Notes: generated by a model not told the origin, from the letters alone. Shown: positions 15,962 through 26,673, counted from the first letter of the stretch. The stretch is 64,000 nt of DNA from Micromonospora sp. HM5-17 (GCF_003762835.1 NZ_RJWA01000002.1:372001-436000), one strand, 5' to 3'. Program-made: numbers and translations.

Positions 15962-18088
15962 TCACGCGGGAAGGGTGGCGACCCCCGGCGGGAGGAACCG
16001 ACGACCGGTGACCCGTTCGGCGGTGCCGGTCCGGTCCAGGTACGGCGTGATCCCGCCCAGGTGGAACGGCCAGCCGGCGCCGAGGATCAGGCAGAGGTCG
16101 ATGTCCTGCGGCTCCGCGACCACACCCTCGTCGAGCATGATCCGGACCTCTTCGGCGAGCGCGTCGAGGGCACGCTGCCGAACCTCGTCGGCGGACAGCG
16201 GGGTGTCCCCGACCTCCAGCAGCGCGGCCACCTCGGGGTTGAACTGGTCGTCGACCAGCAGCGGCTTGCCCGACTCGGCGATCCGGCGCAGGCTCTCGCG
16301 CACCGTGAACCGCTCCGGGAACGCGGCGTGCAGGGTCTGCCCCACGTGGTACGCCACCGCCGGCCCGACGAGCTGGAGCAGCGCCAGCGGGCGCATCGGC
16401 AGCCCCAGCGGGTCGAGCGCGCTGTCGGCGACCTCCGGCGGGGTGCCGGCGTCGATGGCGGCGAAGATCTCCCCGAGGAAGCGGGTGAGGAGCCGGTTCA
16501 CCACGAACGCCGGGGCGTCGGCGACCAGTACGCAGGACTTGCGCAGTTCGCGGCCGACGGCGAAGGCGGTGGCGAGGGTGGCGTCGTCGGTCCGGCCGCC
16601 CCGGACGATCTCCAGTAGCGGCAGGACCGCGACCGGGTTGAAGAAGTGGAAGCCGACCACGCGCTCCGGGTGCTCCAGGTCGGCGGCCATCGCGGTGACC
16701 GAGAGCGAGGAGGTGTTGGTGGCGAGCACCGCCTCCGGCGAGACGATCTTCTCCAGCTCCGCCCAGACCTGCTTCTTCACCGCGAGGTCCTCGAAGACCG
16801 CCTCGATGACGAAGTCCGCGTCGGCGAAGACGCTCTTGTCGACCGAGCCGCTGACCAGGCCCCGCAGCGTGGCGGCCGTACCCTCGGTGAGCCGGCCCTT
16901 GCCGACCAGCTTGTCGATCTCGGCGTGGACGTACGCCACGCCCTTGTCCACCCGCGCCTGGTCCAGGTCGGTCAGCACCACGGGCACCCGGAGCCGGCGT
17001 ACGAAGAGCAGCGCCAGTTGCGAGGCCATCAGGCCGGCGCCGACCACCCCGACCTTGGTCACCTTTCGGGCCAGCCCCTGGTCCGGGGCGCCGACCGGGC
17101 GCTTGGCCCGGCGCTGCACCAGGTCGAACGCGTACAGGCCGCTGCGCAGCTCCGGGCTGAAGATCAGGTCGGCCAGTGCCTCGTCCTCGGCGGCCGTGCC
17201 GGTGGCGAAGTCCGCGTCCTTCGCCAGCGCCAGCAGCTCCAGCGCCCGGTACGCGGCCGGCACCGCCCCGTGCAGCTTGTCGTCGAGCATCTTGCGGGCG
17301 AAGTAGAGCACTCCGTCCCACATCTCCCGGTCGACCTCGGGGCGGGTCACCTCGATCTCGCCCCGGACCACCCCGGCGGCCCACTCCACCGAGCGCTCCA
17401 GGAAGTCGGCCGGCTCCAGCAGCACGTCGGCGATGCCCAGTTCGGCGGCCTGCTCCGGCTTCAGCATCCGGTTCTGCGTCAGCGGATTCTGGATCACCAC
17501 CTGGGCGGCTCCGGCGATGCCGATCAGGTTCGGCAGCAGCTGGGTGCCGCCCCAGCCGGGGACCAGCCCGAGCGAGACCTCGGGCAGCGCCAGCGCCGAG
17601 GCGCCGCGGGAGAGGGTCCGGTAGTGGCAGTGCAGCGCCAGCTCCAGGCCGCCGCCCATCGCCGCGCCGTTGACGAAGGCGAAGGTCGGCACCGGGCTGT
17701 CCCGTAGCCGGGCGAAGACCCGGTGCCCGAGCCGACCGATCTCCCGGGCCTGGTCGCGGTCCGCGATCAGCGGCAGGCCGGTCAGGTCCGCCCCGACGCA
17801 GAAGATGTACGGCTTGCCGGTGACCGCGACGAACGCCGGGTCGGCGGCGAGCGCCTCGGTGATCGCGGTGTCGAGGCTGGCCAGTCCCGCCGGGCCGAAG
17901 GTGTTCGGCTTGGTGTGGTCGAAGCCGTTGTCCAGGGTGATCAGTGCGGCCGGCCGGTCCAGGCCGGGTACGGCGACCAGCCGCAGCAGCGCGCGGGTCA
18001 CCACCTCGTTCGGGTTCTCCAGGCTCACCTCGTCACCGTCCGTCCGTGCCGCGGGGTTCGCGTTCGGGGCATCCGCTTCACTTCGCAC
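15962..18088 (-). CDS. fadB: FadB-type enoyl-CoA hydratase/3-hydroxyacyl-CoA dehydrogenase
   Basis: This 708-aa protein is the beta-oxidation multifunctional alpha subunit. An N-terminal crotonase domain (about 30-230) shows the oxyanion-hole segment FCVGADLTGL, NGAAMGGGLELAL and the acid segment LPEVSLGLVPGWGGTQ. The NAD-binding domain begins at VTKVGVVGAGLMASQLALL (about 345), with NTSSLSVTAMA and the catalytic His in VVGFHFFNPV, then the C-terminal HAD helical domains. It hydrates enoyl-CoA and oxidises the 3-hydroxyacyl-CoA with NAD+. The GTG start overlaps the end of the thiolase gene by 11 bp; a GTG 20 codons later (18028) is a possible alternative. Confidence 0.93.
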   Translation of the reverse strand: MRSEADAPNANPAARTDGDEVSLENPNEVVTRALLRLVAVPGLDRPAALITLDNGFDHTKPNTFGPAGLASLDTAITEALAADPAFVAVTGKPYIFCVGADLTGLPLIADRDQAREIGRLGHRVFARLRDSPVPTFAFVNGAAMGGGLELALHCHYRTLSRGASALALPEVSLGLVPGWGGTQLLPNLIGIAGAAQVVIQNPLTQNRMLKPEQAAELGIADVLLEPADFLERSVEWAAGVVRGEIEVTRPEVDREMWDGVLYFARKMLDDKLHGAVPAAYRALELLALAKDADFATGTAAEDEALADLIFSPELRSGLYAFDLVQRRAKRPVGAPDQGLARKVTKVGVVGAGLMASQLALLFVRRLRVPVVLTDLDQARVDKGVAYVHAEIDKLVGKGRLTEGTAATLRGLVSGSVDKSVFADADFVIEAVFEDLAVKKQVWAELEKIVSPEAVLATNTSSLSVTAMAADLEHPERVVGFHFFNPVAVLPLLEIVRGGRTDDATLATAFAVGRELRKSCVLVADAPAFVVNRLLTRFLGEIFAAIDAGTPPEVADSALDPLGLPMRPLALLQLVGPAVAYHVGQTLHAAFPERFTVRESLRRIAESGKPLLVDDQFNPEVAALLEVGDTPLSADEVRQRALDALAEEVRIMLDEGVVAEPQDIDLCLILGAGWPFHLGGITPYLDRTGTAERVTGRRFLPPGVATLPA

Positions 18089-19271
18089 CCTCCCAGGTGG
18101 GGTTCTCCCAGATGACCGTGCCGCCCATGCCGATGCCGACGCACATCGCGGTGAGGCCGTACCGCACCTCGGGGTGCTCGGCGAACTGCCGGGCGAGCTG
18201 GGTCATCAGCCGCACGCCGGAGGAGGCGAGCGGGTGGCCGATGGCGATCGCCCCGCCCCACGGGTTGACCCGGGGGTCGTCGTCGGCGATGCCGAAGTGG
18301 TCGAGGAAGGCCAGCACCTGCACGGCGAACGCCTCGTTCAGCTCGAACAGGCCGATGTCGTCGATGGTCAGGCCGGCGAGTCGCAGCGCCTTCTCGGTCG
18401 ACGGGATCGGGCCGAGACCCATCACCTCCGGCTCGACGCCGGCGAAGCCGTACGAGACCAGCCGCATCGCGACCGGCAGCCCGAGCTCCCGGGCGACCTC
18501 CTCGGCGGCGAGCAGGCTGGCCGTGGCGCCGTCGTTGAGCCCGGCCGCGTTCCCGGCGGTGACCCGGCCGTGCGGCCGGAACGAGGCCTTCAGGGCGGCG
18601 AGCTTCTCCATCGAGGTGTCCCGGGGCGCCTCGTCGACGGTGGCCAGCCCCCAGCCGGTCTCCGGGTCGCGGGTGGCGACCGGCACCAGGTCGCCCTGGA
18701 GCTTGCCGTTGGCGTACGCCTTGGCCGTCTTGACCTGCGAGGCGAGCGCGAACGCGTCGGCACGCTCCCGGGTGATGTGCGGCAGCCGGTCGTGCAGGTT
18801 CTCCGCGGTGTCCCCCATCACCAACGCGGAGGGGTCGACGAGCTTCTCGGCCAGGATCCGCGGGTTCGGGTCGACGCCCTCGCCCATCGGGTGTCGACCC
18901 ATGTGTTCGACGCCGCCCGCGATGGCGACGTCGTACGCGCCCATGGCGATCCCGCTGGCCACGGTGGTGACCGCGGTCATCGCCCCGGCGCACATCCGGT
19001 CGATGGCGAAGCCCGGCACCGACTTCGGGAGCCCGGCGAGCAGGGCGGCGGTACGGCCGAGGGTGAGGCCCTGGTCGCCGATCTGGGTGGTGGCGGCGAT
19101 GGCCACCTCGTCGACGCGCTCGGGCGGAAGCTGTGGGTTGCGCCGCAGCAGTTCGCGGATGCAGCGGATCACCAGGTCGTCGGCGCGGGTGTGCGCGTAC
19201 ATGCCACCCGCCTTTCCGAACGGGGTGCGGACGCCGTCGACGAAGACGACGTCCCGGACTTCACGGGGCAC
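18078..19271 (-). CDS. fadA: Acetyl-CoA acyltransferase (thiolase)
   Basis: This 397-aa thiolase starts at a GTG (19271) preceded by AAGGAGG; the frame is open far upstream but that part is not coding-like. The nucleophile Cys94 lies in IDRMCAGAMTAV, the His in AIGHPLASSG and the second Cys in MCVGIGMGG. It cleaves 3-ketoacyl-CoA with CoA, the last step of beta-oxidation. It overlaps fadB and forms the beta subunit of the FadAB complex. It diverges from galE, and the 229-bp gap holds both promoters. Confidence 0.94.
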   Translation of the reverse strand: MPREVRDVVFVDGVRTPFGKAGGMYAHTRADDLVIRCIRELLRRNPQLPPERVDEVAIAATTQIGDQGLTLGRTAALLAGLPKSVPGFAIDRMCAGAMTAVTTVASGIAMGAYDVAIAGGVEHMGRHPMGEGVDPNPRILAEKLVDPSALVMGDTAENLHDRLPHITRERADAFALASQVKTAKAYANGKLQGDLVPVATRDPETGWGLATVDEAPRDTSMEKLAALKASFRPHGRVTAGNAAGLNDGATASLLAAEEVARELGLPVAMRLVSYGFAGVEPEVMGLGPIPSTEKALRLAGLTIDDIGLFELNEAFAVQVLAFLDHFGIADDDPRVNPWGGAIAIGHPLASSGVRLMTQLARQFAEHPEVRYGLTAMCVGIGMGGTVIWENPTWEGAK

Positions 19272-19500
19272 TGGAGCCTCCTTCTCGACCGCGGTTCGGC
19301 CTCGGCACCGCCCGGACGGCACCACGACCGACCGATCGCCGGCACGGGCGGGTACGTCGGATGCTACTAGCCGGTAACTATGCCAGTCCGGACCCCCGCT
19401 GTGGTCCGGGACACACCGTCCCGGCGTCGGGTCATTGGACGGTCGGGTAGGTTGACCGCGAAACGCGGACAGACCAGTAGGCCGGGCGGAAGGATCAGGT

Positions 19501-20517
19501 GTGAAGGTACTGGTGGCGGGTGGCGCCGGGTTCATCGGCAGCACGGTGGCGTCAGCCTGCCTGGACGCCGGCATCGAGCCGGTGGTGCTGGACAACCTCA
19601 GCACCGGGCGGATCGAGTTCACCCGAGGGCGGATCTTCTACCAGGGAGACATCGCCGACGGGGAGCTGTTGGACCGGATCTTCGCCGAGCACCCGGATAT
19701 CGACGCGGTGGTGCACGCGGCGGCGCTGATCGTGGTGCCGGAGTCGGTCGCCGAGCCGCTGCGCTACTACCGGGAGAACGTCGCCAAGTCGATCGACTTC
19801 ATCGAGCACGTGCTCCGCAACGGGGTGCACCGGTACGTCTTCAGCTCCTCGGCCTCGATCTACCGCACCGGGGAGGACTTCTCGGTCGACGAGGACTCCC
19901 CGCTGGAGCCGGCCAGCCCGTACGCCCGGACCAAGGCGGTCATGGAGATGGTCCTCGCGGACGCCGCCGCGGCCACCCCGCTGCGGGCGCTGTCGCTGCG
20001 CTACTTCAACCCGATCGGCGCCGACCCGAAGCTGCGGACCGGGCTCCAGACCGCCCGCCCGACGCACGCCCTCGGCAAAATGATCGGCGCCTACGAGAAC
20101 GGCGAGGAGTTCCTGATCACCGGGACCGACTGGCCGACCCGGGACGGCTCCGGCATCCGCGACTACGTGCACGTCTGGGACCTCGCCCGGGCTCACGTCC
20201 AGGCGCTGCTCAAGTTCGACGAGATCCTTCCCCCCGACGGCGGGCGGTCGGTCGAGGTGATCAACCTCGGTACCGGGGAGGGGACCACGGTGCGGGAGCT
20301 CGTCGCCGCGTTCACCGAGGCCGTCGGGCCGTTGCGGGTCGGCGAGGCCCCGCCCCGCCCCGGCGACGGCGCCGGCTCGTTCACCCGGAGCACCCGGGCC
20401 CGGACCCTGCTCGACTGGAAACCGGAGTTCTCCATCGCCGACGGCATCCGGCACTCCCTGGCCTGGGCCCGCAAGCGCACCGAGGTCCTGGGCCCGGACC
20501 CGGTCGCGGACGAGTAA
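19501..20517 (+). CDS. galE: UDP-glucose 4-epimerase
   Basis: This 338-aa extended short-chain dehydrogenase has an N-terminal NAD motif GGAGFIGS (7-14), the catalytic Ser in FSSSASIY and the Tyr141-x3-Lys145 pair in [17 protein letters not shown] and [17 protein letters not shown] are typical of GalE. It interconverts UDP-glucose and UDP-galactose for envelope glycans and galactose use. The GTG start follows GGAAGGA. TAGGTT at about 19447 could be its -10 with a leader of about 45 nt. Confidence 0.93.
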   Translation: MKVLVAGGAGFIGSTVASACLDAGIEPVVLDNLSTGRIEFTRGRIFYQGDIADGELLDRIFAEHPDIDAVVHAAALIVVPESVAEPLRYYRENVAKSIDFIEHVLRNGVHRYVFSSSASIYRTGEDFSVDEDSPLEPASPYARTKAVMEMVLADAAAATPLRALSLRYFNPIGADPKLRTGLQTARPTHALGKMIGAYENGEEFLITGTDWPTRDGSGIRDYVHVWDLARAHVQALLKFDEILPPDGGRSVEVINLGTGEGTTVRELVAAFTEAVGPLRVGEAPPRPGDGAGSFTRSTRARTLLDWKPEFSIADGIRHSLAWARKRTEVLGPDPVADE

Positions 20518-20584
20518 CCCGTCCCCGGCACCCGCGCCGCCGCGCGGTGCCCGGCGGCGCGCCGGAGCCCGCCAGGGGGGCCGT

Positions 20585-20624
20585 GCCGGGGCGGCCGGCG
20601 ACGGCGCGCCGGAACCGCCCCGGC
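20585..20624. terminator. Hairpin between convergent galE and rnd
   Basis: GCCGGGGCGG (20585-20594) pairs perfectly with CCGCCCCGGC (20615-20624) over a 20-base loop that can itself partly fold. It lies 67 bp after galE and 12 bp after the end of rnd, so it probably serves both. Confidence 0.55.
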
Positions 20625-20636
20625 CGGCCCGCCTGG

Positions 20637-21956
20637 TCAGGCCGGGTCGACCAGGGCCGCGGCCAGCTCCTCGGCGATCAGCCCCACCTGCCAGCTGCGG
20701 GCGCCGTAGCCGCGCAGCGTCTCGGCGACGGTCTCCGCGGTGACCTCCTCCGGCGGGATCCAGGCCAGGCGACGGACCGAGTCCGGGGCGATCAGGTTCT
20801 CCGGCGGCACCGTGTGCGCGGCCGCGATCCGGGTCACCACCTCCCGGCACCGGGCCAGCCGGGCCGCCGCCACCGGGTCCCGCTCCGCCCACCGGTGTGG
20901 CGGAGGCGGACCCTCGACGGCCGGGGCGACCGGCAGCGCGTCGTCGGGCAGCGCCCGGGCCTCGGCGAGCGCGTCCAGCCAGACCCGGGCGAGCCGGCGG
21001 ACCGAGCGACCGCCGAAGCCGGGCAGGGTCAGCAGCGTCCGTTCGTCCTTGGGGTCCAGCTCGGCGGCGGCGATGATCGCGGCGTCCGGCAGGACGCGGC
21101 CCGGGGCGGAATCGCGTCGGGCGGCGATCGCGTCCCGGGCGTACCAGAGGGACCGGACCCGGGCCTGGGCCCGGGCACCCCGGACCCGGTGGATACCCGA
21201 GGTACGCCGCCACGGGTCGGGGCGCTGCCGGGGCGGCTGGGCGCCCGAGGCGACGAGCGCGGCGAACTCCTCCGCCGCCCACTTCTCCTTGCCCTGCCGC
21301 TCCAGCTCCACCGCGAGCGCGTCCCGCAGCTCGACCAGGAGCTCCACGTCCAGCGCGGCGTACGTCAGCCAGGACTCCGGCAGCGGCCGACTGGACCAGT
21401 CAGCGGCGGAGTGGTGCTTCTCCAGGGTGTAGCCGAGCAGCTGCTCGGTCAGGGCGGCGAGGCCGACCCGCTCGAACCCGGCGAGCCGGGCGGCCAACTC
21501 GGTGTCGAAGAGCCGTCGCGGACGCAGGCCCACCTCGGCCAGACAGGCCAGATCCTGGCTGGCCGCGTGCAGCACCCACTCGGCGTCGGCGATCGCCTCG
21601 TCGAGGGCGCTCAGGTCGGGCAGGGGCAGCGGGTCGATCAGCGCCGTACCGGCCCCGGCCCGGCGCAGCTGCACCAGGTAGGCGCGTTGGCTGTAGCGGT
21701 ACCCGGAGGCGCGCTCGGCGTCGATCGCCACCGGGCCGGTGCCGGCGGCGAAGCGGGCGACGACCTCGGCGAGGCGGGCCGGGGTCTCGACGGGCGCGGG
21801 GGTGCCGTCACGCGGGGTGAGCAGCGGTACGGGCCCGCCGGGCGTTGGGTCGGGCCCCACGGTCTCGGACACCGGCGCGGACGCCGGACGGCTGTGCGGC
21901 TCGTCCCCCGCTCGGCGTTGTGCGGCCCGACGGCGCAGGGGTGGTTCGTCGGTCAC
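20637..21956 (-). CDS. rnd: Ribonuclease D (DEDDy 3'-5' exonuclease with HRDC)
   Basis: This 439-aa protein has a disordered N-terminus of about 55 residues, then a DEDDy exonuclease domain: Exo I in [13 protein letters not shown], Exo II in [12 protein letters not shown] and Exo III in YAALDVELL with the family Tyr. Two HRDC-like helical regions follow (about 230-310 and 350-435), including [19 protein letters not shown] and [12 protein letters not shown]. It trims 3' ends of structured RNAs such as tRNA precursors. The GTG start has TAGGGT exactly six bases upstream (leaderless geometry). The rnd-DUF3000-hemE neighbourhood is a conserved actinobacterial arrangement as I recall it. Confidence 0.92.
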   Translation of the reverse strand: MTDEPPLRRRAAQRRAGDEPHSRPASAPVSETVGPDPTPGGPVPLLTPRDGTPAPVETPARLAEVVARFAAGTGPVAIDAERASGYRYSQRAYLVQLRRAGAGTALIDPLPLPDLSALDEAIADAEWVLHAASQDLACLAEVGLRPRRLFDTELAARLAGFERVGLAALTEQLLGYTLEKHHSAADWSSRPLPESWLTYAALDVELLVELRDALAVELERQGKEKWAAEEFAALVASGAQPPRQRPDPWRRTSGIHRVRGARAQARVRSLWYARDAIAARRDSAPGRVLPDAAIIAAAELDPKDERTLLTLPGFGGRSVRRLARVWLDALAEARALPDDALPVAPAVEGPPPPHRWAERDPVAAARLARCREVVTRIAAAHTVPPENLIAPDSVRRLAWIPPEEVTAETVAETLRGYGARSWQVGLIAEELAAALVDPA

Positions 21957-21962
21957 CTGCCA

Positions 21963-21968
21963 ACCCTA
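21963..21968 (-). promoter_or_regulatory. -10 box of leaderless rnd transcript
   Basis: TAGGGT on the minus strand is followed by six bases and the GTG start, matching the TAnnnT-N6 spacing expected when transcription begins at the start codon. Confidence 0.5.
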
Positions 21969-22067
21969 GTCTTCGTCCGGATCACTCTGTGGCAGCCGGT
22001 CCGGCGAGTCGGGCCCACTGCGATTCCTGGGGCCGCTGGGACGGGCGAGACGCCGCCACGGCCCAGG

Positions 22068-22640
22068 TCAGGCCGCGCCCGCCGGGCGGGAGTGGGGGAG
22101 CAAGGTCACCCCGGGCGGCGGGAGCCCGGCGGTGGAGGCCAGCAGCGTGCACCAGGCCTGCAGGTGGGCTCGCAGGTCGTCGTCGACCGGTGTCCAGGAG
22201 GCCCGGATCTCGATGTCCCCGGCGGCGGGTGGCCCGGCCAGCTCGCCGAACCGGGTGGACATCGTCTGGGTGACGGTGCCGCCGAGCGCCCGGTACGCCG
22301 CGTCCCAGGCGTGGAGCGCGTCGGTCAGCCAGGTCCAGCCGACGCCCGGGAGCAGTGGGTCGGCGGCGAGGTCGACCTCCAGGTCGGCGGTGACGTAGGT
22401 GACCAGCCGCAGGGTTCCCTGCCACGCCTCGTGTCCGGCGGGGTCGTGCAGCAGGATGAGCCGCCCGGTCGCCACCGCCTCGCTGGCGCGGTACACGGTG
22501 GCACCGAGTGCGAAGGCGTACGGGGCGAGCCGCTGCGGGGCGCCGACCTCCTCGAGGACGATCTCCTCGCGCGGCACCGCCGAGCGCAACCCCGCCACGG
22601 CGCGGGCGAAGGTCTCGGGCTGGACGATCGGGGGCGCCAT
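22068..22640 (-). CDS. DUF3000 family protein
   Basis: This 190-aa actinobacterial protein of unknown function is recognised by its sequence ([60 protein letters not shown]) and by its place between rnd and hemE. It has no signal peptide or TM and should be cytoplasmic. The family has no established activity; its constant link to hemE suggests a role in haem synthesis or regulation, which is inference. The ATG has TAGGCT six bases upstream. It diverges from hemE across 147 bp. Confidence 0.88.
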   Translation of the reverse strand: MAPPIVQPETFARAVAGLRSAVPREEIVLEEVGAPQRLAPYAFALGATVYRASEAVATGRLILLHDPAGHEAWQGTLRLVTYVTADLEVDLAADPLLPGVGWTWLTDALHAWDAAYRALGGTVTQTMSTRFGELAGPPAAGDIEIRASWTPVDDDLRAHLQAWCTLLASTAGLPPPGVTLLPHSRPAGAA

Positions 22641-22646
22641 ATCCGC

Positions 22647-22652
22647 AGCCTA
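22647..22652 (-). promoter_or_regulatory. -10 box of leaderless DUF3000 transcript
   Basis: TAGGCT on the minus strand precedes the ATG by exactly six bases, and no Shine-Dalgarno sequence is visible. Confidence 0.5.
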
Positions 22653-22787
22653 AGCCGATCGTCCGCGGCGCGGGGGAGCGCCGCGCCGAGGTCGGGGACG
22701 CGTCGCCGGGCGACGAACCGGGCCGGAAAGCCGGCTACGCCACAAAACCGGGCGCTGCGCGTCGCCGCCCCGGAAGCGCGTGGCACG

Positions 22788-23879
22788 ATGGCGCCGATGA
22801 GCACCGCGAGGACGGGCACCGCCGCCCGAGACGAGAAATCGGCCCGTTCCGGACCAGCCGAGTCGCCGTTCGTCCGGGCCTGCCGGCGCCAGTCGGTGCC
22901 GTACACCCCGGTCTGGTTCATGCGGCAGGCGGGCCGGTCGCTGCCGGAGTACCGCAGGGTACGCGACGGTATCGGGATGCTGGAGTCCTGCCGCCGGCCG
23001 GATCTGGTCGCCGAGATCACCCTCCAGCCCATCCGGCGGTACGGCGTCGACGCGGCGATCCTCTACAGCGACATCATGGTGCCGCTCGTGGCGGCCGGGG
23101 TGGACCTGGACATCGTGCCGGGCACCGGCCCCGTGGTGGCCGAACCGGTGCGGACCATCGAGGATGTGGCCCGGATCCGGCGCATCGACCCCGGCGACGT
23201 CTCCTTTGTGGACGAGGCGGTCCGGCTGCTCGTCGCCGAACTCGGCGCCACCCCGCTGATCGGCTTCGCCGGCGCGCCCTTCACCCTGGCCAGCTACCTG
23301 GTCGAGGGCGGACCGTCCCGCACCCACGTCCGGACCAAGGCGTTGATGCACGGCGCTCCCGACGTCTGGCACGCGCTGCTCACCCGGCTGGCCGAGATCA
23401 CCCTCGCCTTCCTCCGGGTCCAGGTCGGGGCGGGCGTCTCCGCGGTGCAGCTCTTCGACTCCTGGGCCGGAGCGCTCTCCGAGGCCGACTACCGCCGCTT
23501 CGTGCTGCCGCACTCGGCGGCCGTGCTCGGCGGCCTCGCCGACACCGGCGTACCCCGCATCCACTTCGGGGTCGGCACCGCCGAGCTGCTCGGCGCGCTC
23601 GGCGAGGCCGGTGCGGACGTGGTCGGGGTCGACTGGCGTACCCCGCTCGACGCGGCGACCGTGCGGATCGGCCCGGACAAGGCGGTCCAGGGCAACCTGG
23701 ATCCGGCGGTGCTCTTCGCACCGTGGCCGGTCGTCGAGGCCGAGGTGCGGCGGATCCTCGTCGAGGGGCGAGCCGCCCCGGGTCACGTGTTCAACCTCGG
23801 TCACGGGGTACTCCCGGAGACCGATCCCGACGTCCTCACCCGGGTGGTCGCCCTGGTCCACGAGGCGTCCGCGGGCTGA
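22788..23879 (+). CDS. hemE: Uroporphyrinogen decarboxylase
   Basis: This protein of about 363 aa decarboxylates uroporphyrinogen III to coproporphyrinogen III. It has the two family signatures: [16 protein letters not shown] near residue 44 (with the arginine pair that binds substrate carboxylates) and [17 protein letters not shown]. The catalytic Asp is in [10 protein letters not shown] and the conserved His in [13 protein letters not shown]. Start choice lies between ATG 22788 and the in-frame ATG 22797; GGAAG at 22772-22776 slightly favours the first. First gene of hemE-hemY-hemQ. Confidence 0.95.
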   Translation: MAPMSTARTGTAARDEKSARSGPAESPFVRACRRQSVPYTPVWFMRQAGRSLPEYRRVRDGIGMLESCRRPDLVAEITLQPIRRYGVDAAILYSDIMVPLVAAGVDLDIVPGTGPVVAEPVRTIEDVARIRRIDPGDVSFVDEAVRLLVAELGATPLIGFAGAPFTLASYLVEGGPSRTHVRTKALMHGAPDVWHALLTRLAEITLAFLRVQVGAGVSAVQLFDSWAGALSEADYRRFVLPHSAAVLGGLADTGVPRIHFGVGTAELLGALGEAGADVVGVDWRTPLDAATVRIGPDKAVQGNLDPAVLFAPWPVVEAEVRRILVEGRAAPGHVFNLGHGVLPETDPDVLTRVVALVHEASAG

Positions 23880-23899
23880 CCGGGGAGGGGTGGGGACGC

Positions 23900-25384
23900 G
23901 TGAGCGAGCGGAGCGAACGGACCGGAGGCCGGGGAGCCGACGACGGGGCCCGGGAGGGTGTCCGGGTCGCGGTGGTCGGAGGCGGGATCGCCGGGTTGGC
24001 CGCCGCGGTCCGGCTGCGTGACCGGCTTCCCGCCGGGGCCCGGATCACCGTGTACGAACAGTCCGGCGCCCTCGGCGGCAAGCTCCGCACCGGCTCCCTC
24101 GCCGGCGCGACGGTCGAGTTCGGCGCCGAGTCGTTCCTGGTCCGCGACCCGGCCGGCGGGGACTCCGCCGCGGTCGCGCTGGCCCGTCGGGTCGGGCTCG
24201 GCGACGCGCTGGTGCACCCGGCCACCGGGCGGGCGGCGCTGGCGATCGGCGGCGAGCTGCGACCCGTCCCGCCGGGGACCCTGGTCGGCGTACCCGGTGA
24301 CCTGGCCGCGGTGGCGGCGGTGGCCCGGCCGGAACCGGAGCGGGACCACGACGACGGCCGGCCGCTGCTCGGCCCGGACGAGGACGTCACCGTCGGAGAC
24401 CTGGTCCGGCGCCGGCTCGGTGGCGACGTGGTCGACCGACTCGTCGACCCGATGCTCGGCGGCGTCTACGCGGGTCGCGCCGACCAGCTCTCGCTGGCCG
24501 CCACGATGCCGGCGTTGGCCCGGGCGGCCCGGACCGAGCCGACGCTGACCGGCGCGGTCCGGGCCGCCCAGGCCGCGGCTCCCCGCCCGCCGGGCGGGCC
24601 GGTCTTCGCCACCGTGACCGGCGGGATGAGTCGGCTGGTGGCGGCCGCGGCCGAGGCGAGCGGCGCCGAGATCCGGTTGAACGCGGCGGTCCGGGAACTG
24701 GTCCCGGTCTCCGGCGGCTGGCGGTTGGTGGTCGGCCCGGCGCGGGACCCGGAACTGGTCGAGGTCGACGCCGTGGTGCTGGCCCTGCCGGCCCGCCCCG
24801 CCGCCCGGCTGCTGGCCGGGGTCGACGTCGCGGTCGGCGCCCTGGTCGGCCGGCTCGACTACGCCAGCGTGGCGCTGGTCAGCTTCGCCCTGCCGGCCCG
24901 GGCCGCCGAGGCACTTCCCGCGGACCTCTCCGGCTTCCTGGTGCCCGCCGGGGAGGGGACTCTGATCAAGGCGGCCACCTTCTTCACCACGAAGTGGCCG
25001 CACCTGCGCCGGCCGGACGGCACCCTGCTGGTGCGCGCCTCCATCGGCCGGTACGGCGAGGAACACCTGCTGCACCGGTCCGACGACGAGCTGGTCTCGG
25101 CCGCGCACCGGGAACTCGCCGACCTGGTGGCGGGGGCGGGAGGCGGCGTCCCGCTGCCGGAGCCGGTCGCCAGCCACGTGCAGCGGTGGGGTGGGGCGCT
25201 GCCCCAGTACACCCCCGGTCACCTGGACCGGGTCGCCGCCGCCCGGGCGGCGCTGCGGAACGCGTACCCGACCCTCACGCTGGCCGGTGCCGGCTACGAC
25301 GGGGTGGGGATTCCGGTCTGCGTCCGCTCGGGCGAGACCGCGGCGGAGGACATCGTCAAGGCATGGGAAGCAGCGAGACCATGA
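23900..25384 (+). CDS. hemY: Coproporphyrinogen III oxidase, HemY/CgoX type
   Basis: This 494-aa FAD enzyme has an N-terminal dinucleotide motif [20 protein letters not shown] (about 22-41), the [12 protein letters not shown] segment, and a C-terminal FAD signature [20 protein letters not shown]. Though often named protoporphyrinogen oxidase, the Gram-positive form with HemQ oxidises coproporphyrinogen III to coproporphyrin III. The GTG start at 23900 lies 20 bp after hemE, with GGGGAGGGG upstream. The stop overlaps hemQ (ATGA). Confidence 0.92.
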   Translation: MSERSERTGGRGADDGAREGVRVAVVGGGIAGLAAAVRLRDRLPAGARITVYEQSGALGGKLRTGSLAGATVEFGAESFLVRDPAGGDSAAVALARRVGLGDALVHPATGRAALAIGGELRPVPPGTLVGVPGDLAAVAAVARPEPERDHDDGRPLLGPDEDVTVGDLVRRRLGGDVVDRLVDPMLGGVYAGRADQLSLAATMPALARAARTEPTLTGAVRAAQAAAPRPPGGPVFATVTGGMSRLVAAAAEASGAEIRLNAAVRELVPVSGGWRLVVGPARDPELVEVDAVVLALPARPAARLLAGVDVAVGALVGRLDYASVALVSFALPARAAEALPADLSGFLVPAGEGTLIKAATFFTTKWPHLRRPDGTLLVRASIGRYGEEHLLHRSDDELVSAAHRELADLVAGAGGGVPLPEPVASHVQRWGGALPQYTPGHLDRVAAARAALRNAYPTLTLAGAGYDGVGIPVCVRSGETAAEDIVKAWEAARP

Positions 25385-26097
25385 GTGTGGAACAGAACCC
25401 GGCGCAGACCAACGCGGCCCGGCTGCGGGAGCTGAACGAGACCATCCGGTACACCATGTGGTCGGTCTTCCGGGCCACCGGCCCGCTGCCGCAGCCGCGG
25501 GACGGCCTCGTGTCCGAGGTCGAGACGCTCTTCGCGGAGCTGGCCGGTAGGGACGTGGTGGTCCGGGGCACCTACGACGTCTCCGGGCTGCGGGCCGACG
25601 CCGACCTGATGGTCTGGTGGCACGCGCCGTCCAGCGACGCGTTGCAGGACGCGTACGGGCGGTTGCGCCGCACCGTCCTCGGCCGGCACCTGGCGCCGGT
25701 CTGGTCCCAGCTGGCGCTGCACCGGCCGGCCGAGTTCAACAAGAGCCACATCCCGGCCTTCCTGGCCGGCGAGACGCCCCGGGCGTACCTCTGCGTCTAC
25801 CCGTTCGTCCGCTCGTACGAGTGGTACCTGCTGCCCGAGGCGGAGCGGCGGGAAATGCTGGCCGAGCACGGCAGGATGGCGCGGGGCTACCCGGACGTGC
25901 GGGCGAACACCGTGGCCTCGTTCGCCCTCGGCGACTACGAGTGGATGCTCGCGTTCGAGGCCGACGAGCTGCACCGGATCGTGGACCTGATGCGTGAGCT
26001 GCGCGCCGCGCGGGCCCGCCGGCACGTGCGCGAGGAGGTGCCGTTCTTCACCGGCCGGCGTCGCGGGATCGGCGACCTGGTGAACGACCTCCCGTAG
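25381..26097 (+). CDS. hemQ: Coproheme decarboxylase HemQ (ChdC)
   Basis: This 238-aa protein is of the chlorite-dismutase-like family. It turns coproheme into haem b by oxidative decarboxylation of two propionates using peroxide. The catalytic Tyr140 lies in [15 protein letters not shown] and the proximal haem His163 in [18 protein letters not shown]. Start ATG overlaps hemY, so the two are co-translated. With hemE and hemY it forms the terminal coproporphyrin-dependent pathway; the ferrochelatase (CpfC/HemH) is not in the window. Confidence 0.94.
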   Translation: MSVEQNPAQTNAARLRELNETIRYTMWSVFRATGPLPQPRDGLVSEVETLFAELAGRDVVVRGTYDVSGLRADADLMVWWHAPSSDALQDAYGRLRRTVLGRHLAPVWSQLALHRPAEFNKSHIPAFLAGETPRAYLCVYPFVRSYEWYLLPEAERREMLAEHGRMARGYPDVRANTVASFALGDYEWMLAFEADELHRIVDLMRELRAARARRHVREEVPFFTGRRRGIGDLVNDLP

Positions 26098-26116
26098 CCG
26101 ACGCACACCCCCGCGT

Positions 26117-26140
26117 CGCCCGCCCGGGCGTGGGCGGGCG
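26117..26140. terminator. Hairpin between convergent hemQ and GNAT gene
   Basis: CGCCCGCCC (26117-26125) pairs with GGGCGGGCG (26132-26140) around a six-base loop, in the 51-bp gap between the two convergent stops. Confidence 0.55.
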
Positions 26141-26148
26141 GCGGGTCG

Positions 26149-26667
26149 TCAGGCGCCGGAGCGGTCCGCCGACCCGACGACCGGGTCGCGGCGCATCGGT
26201 ACGTGCGGGATGCCGTCCTCGACGTACTCGGGCCCGCTGGGGGTGAAGCCGAAGCGGGCGTAGAAGCCGACCAGGTGGGACTGGGCGGCGAGGACGCACG
26301 GCCGGGAGCCGACGACGGTCAGCGCCTCGGTCATCAGCCGCGCGGCGAGACCCTGGCCCCGGGCGTCCCGGGCCACCACGACGCGCCCGATCCGGGCCAC
26401 CCCGCCCGGTTCCCCCGCCCCGCCCGGCTCGGCGAGCAGGCGCAGGTACGCCACGGGACGGCCGTCCCGGGCGAACCACAGATGCCGGGTGCCCGGCTCG
26501 ACGTCCCGGCCGTCGATCTCCGGGTACGCGCACTCCTGCTCCACGACGAAGACGTCGACCCGGAGCCGCAGCAGGTCGTGCAGGGTCCGGGCGGGAAGGT
26601 CGGCGAAGGAGGCGACCCGGAACTCGAGTCGGCCCGAGGCGGCCGTCTGCGTCGTCTGCGTGGGCAC
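26149..26667 (-). CDS. ElaA-type GNAT acetyltransferase
   Basis: This 172-aa protein has the ElaA layout: RTLHDLLRLRVDVFVVEQECAYPEIDGRD at the N-terminus, then RHLWFARDGRPVAYLRLL, the acetyl-CoA loop in VVVARDARGQGLAARLM, and HLVGFYARFGFTPSGPEYVEDGIPHVPM. ElaA proteins acetylate small amines or proteins; substrates are unknown. The GTG start has TACCAT six bases upstream (26674-26679) and no clear RBS, indicating leaderless expression. Confidence 0.9.
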   Translation of the reverse strand: MPTQTTQTAASGRLEFRVASFADLPARTLHDLLRLRVDVFVVEQECAYPEIDGRDVEPGTRHLWFARDGRPVAYLRLLAEPGGAGEPGGVARIGRVVVARDARGQGLAARLMTEALTVVGSRPCVLAAQSHLVGFYARFGFTPSGPEYVEDGIPHVPMRRDPVVGSADRSGA

Positions 26668-26673
26668 CCCGCG

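Noticed and set aside
13893-17306. 1137-codon open frame on + antisense to the dehydrogenase, TetR and fadB genes
   Set aside because: It is a GC-codon shadow; the translation is Ser/Arg/Ala low complexity and the opposite strand encodes clear enzymes.
19380-22700. Very long open frame on + extending upstream of hemE across galE and rnd
   Set aside because: It overlaps well-supported genes (galE on + in another frame, rnd and DUF3000 on -) and its translation is Arg/Gly/Pro-rich without domains. Only the hemE part is real.
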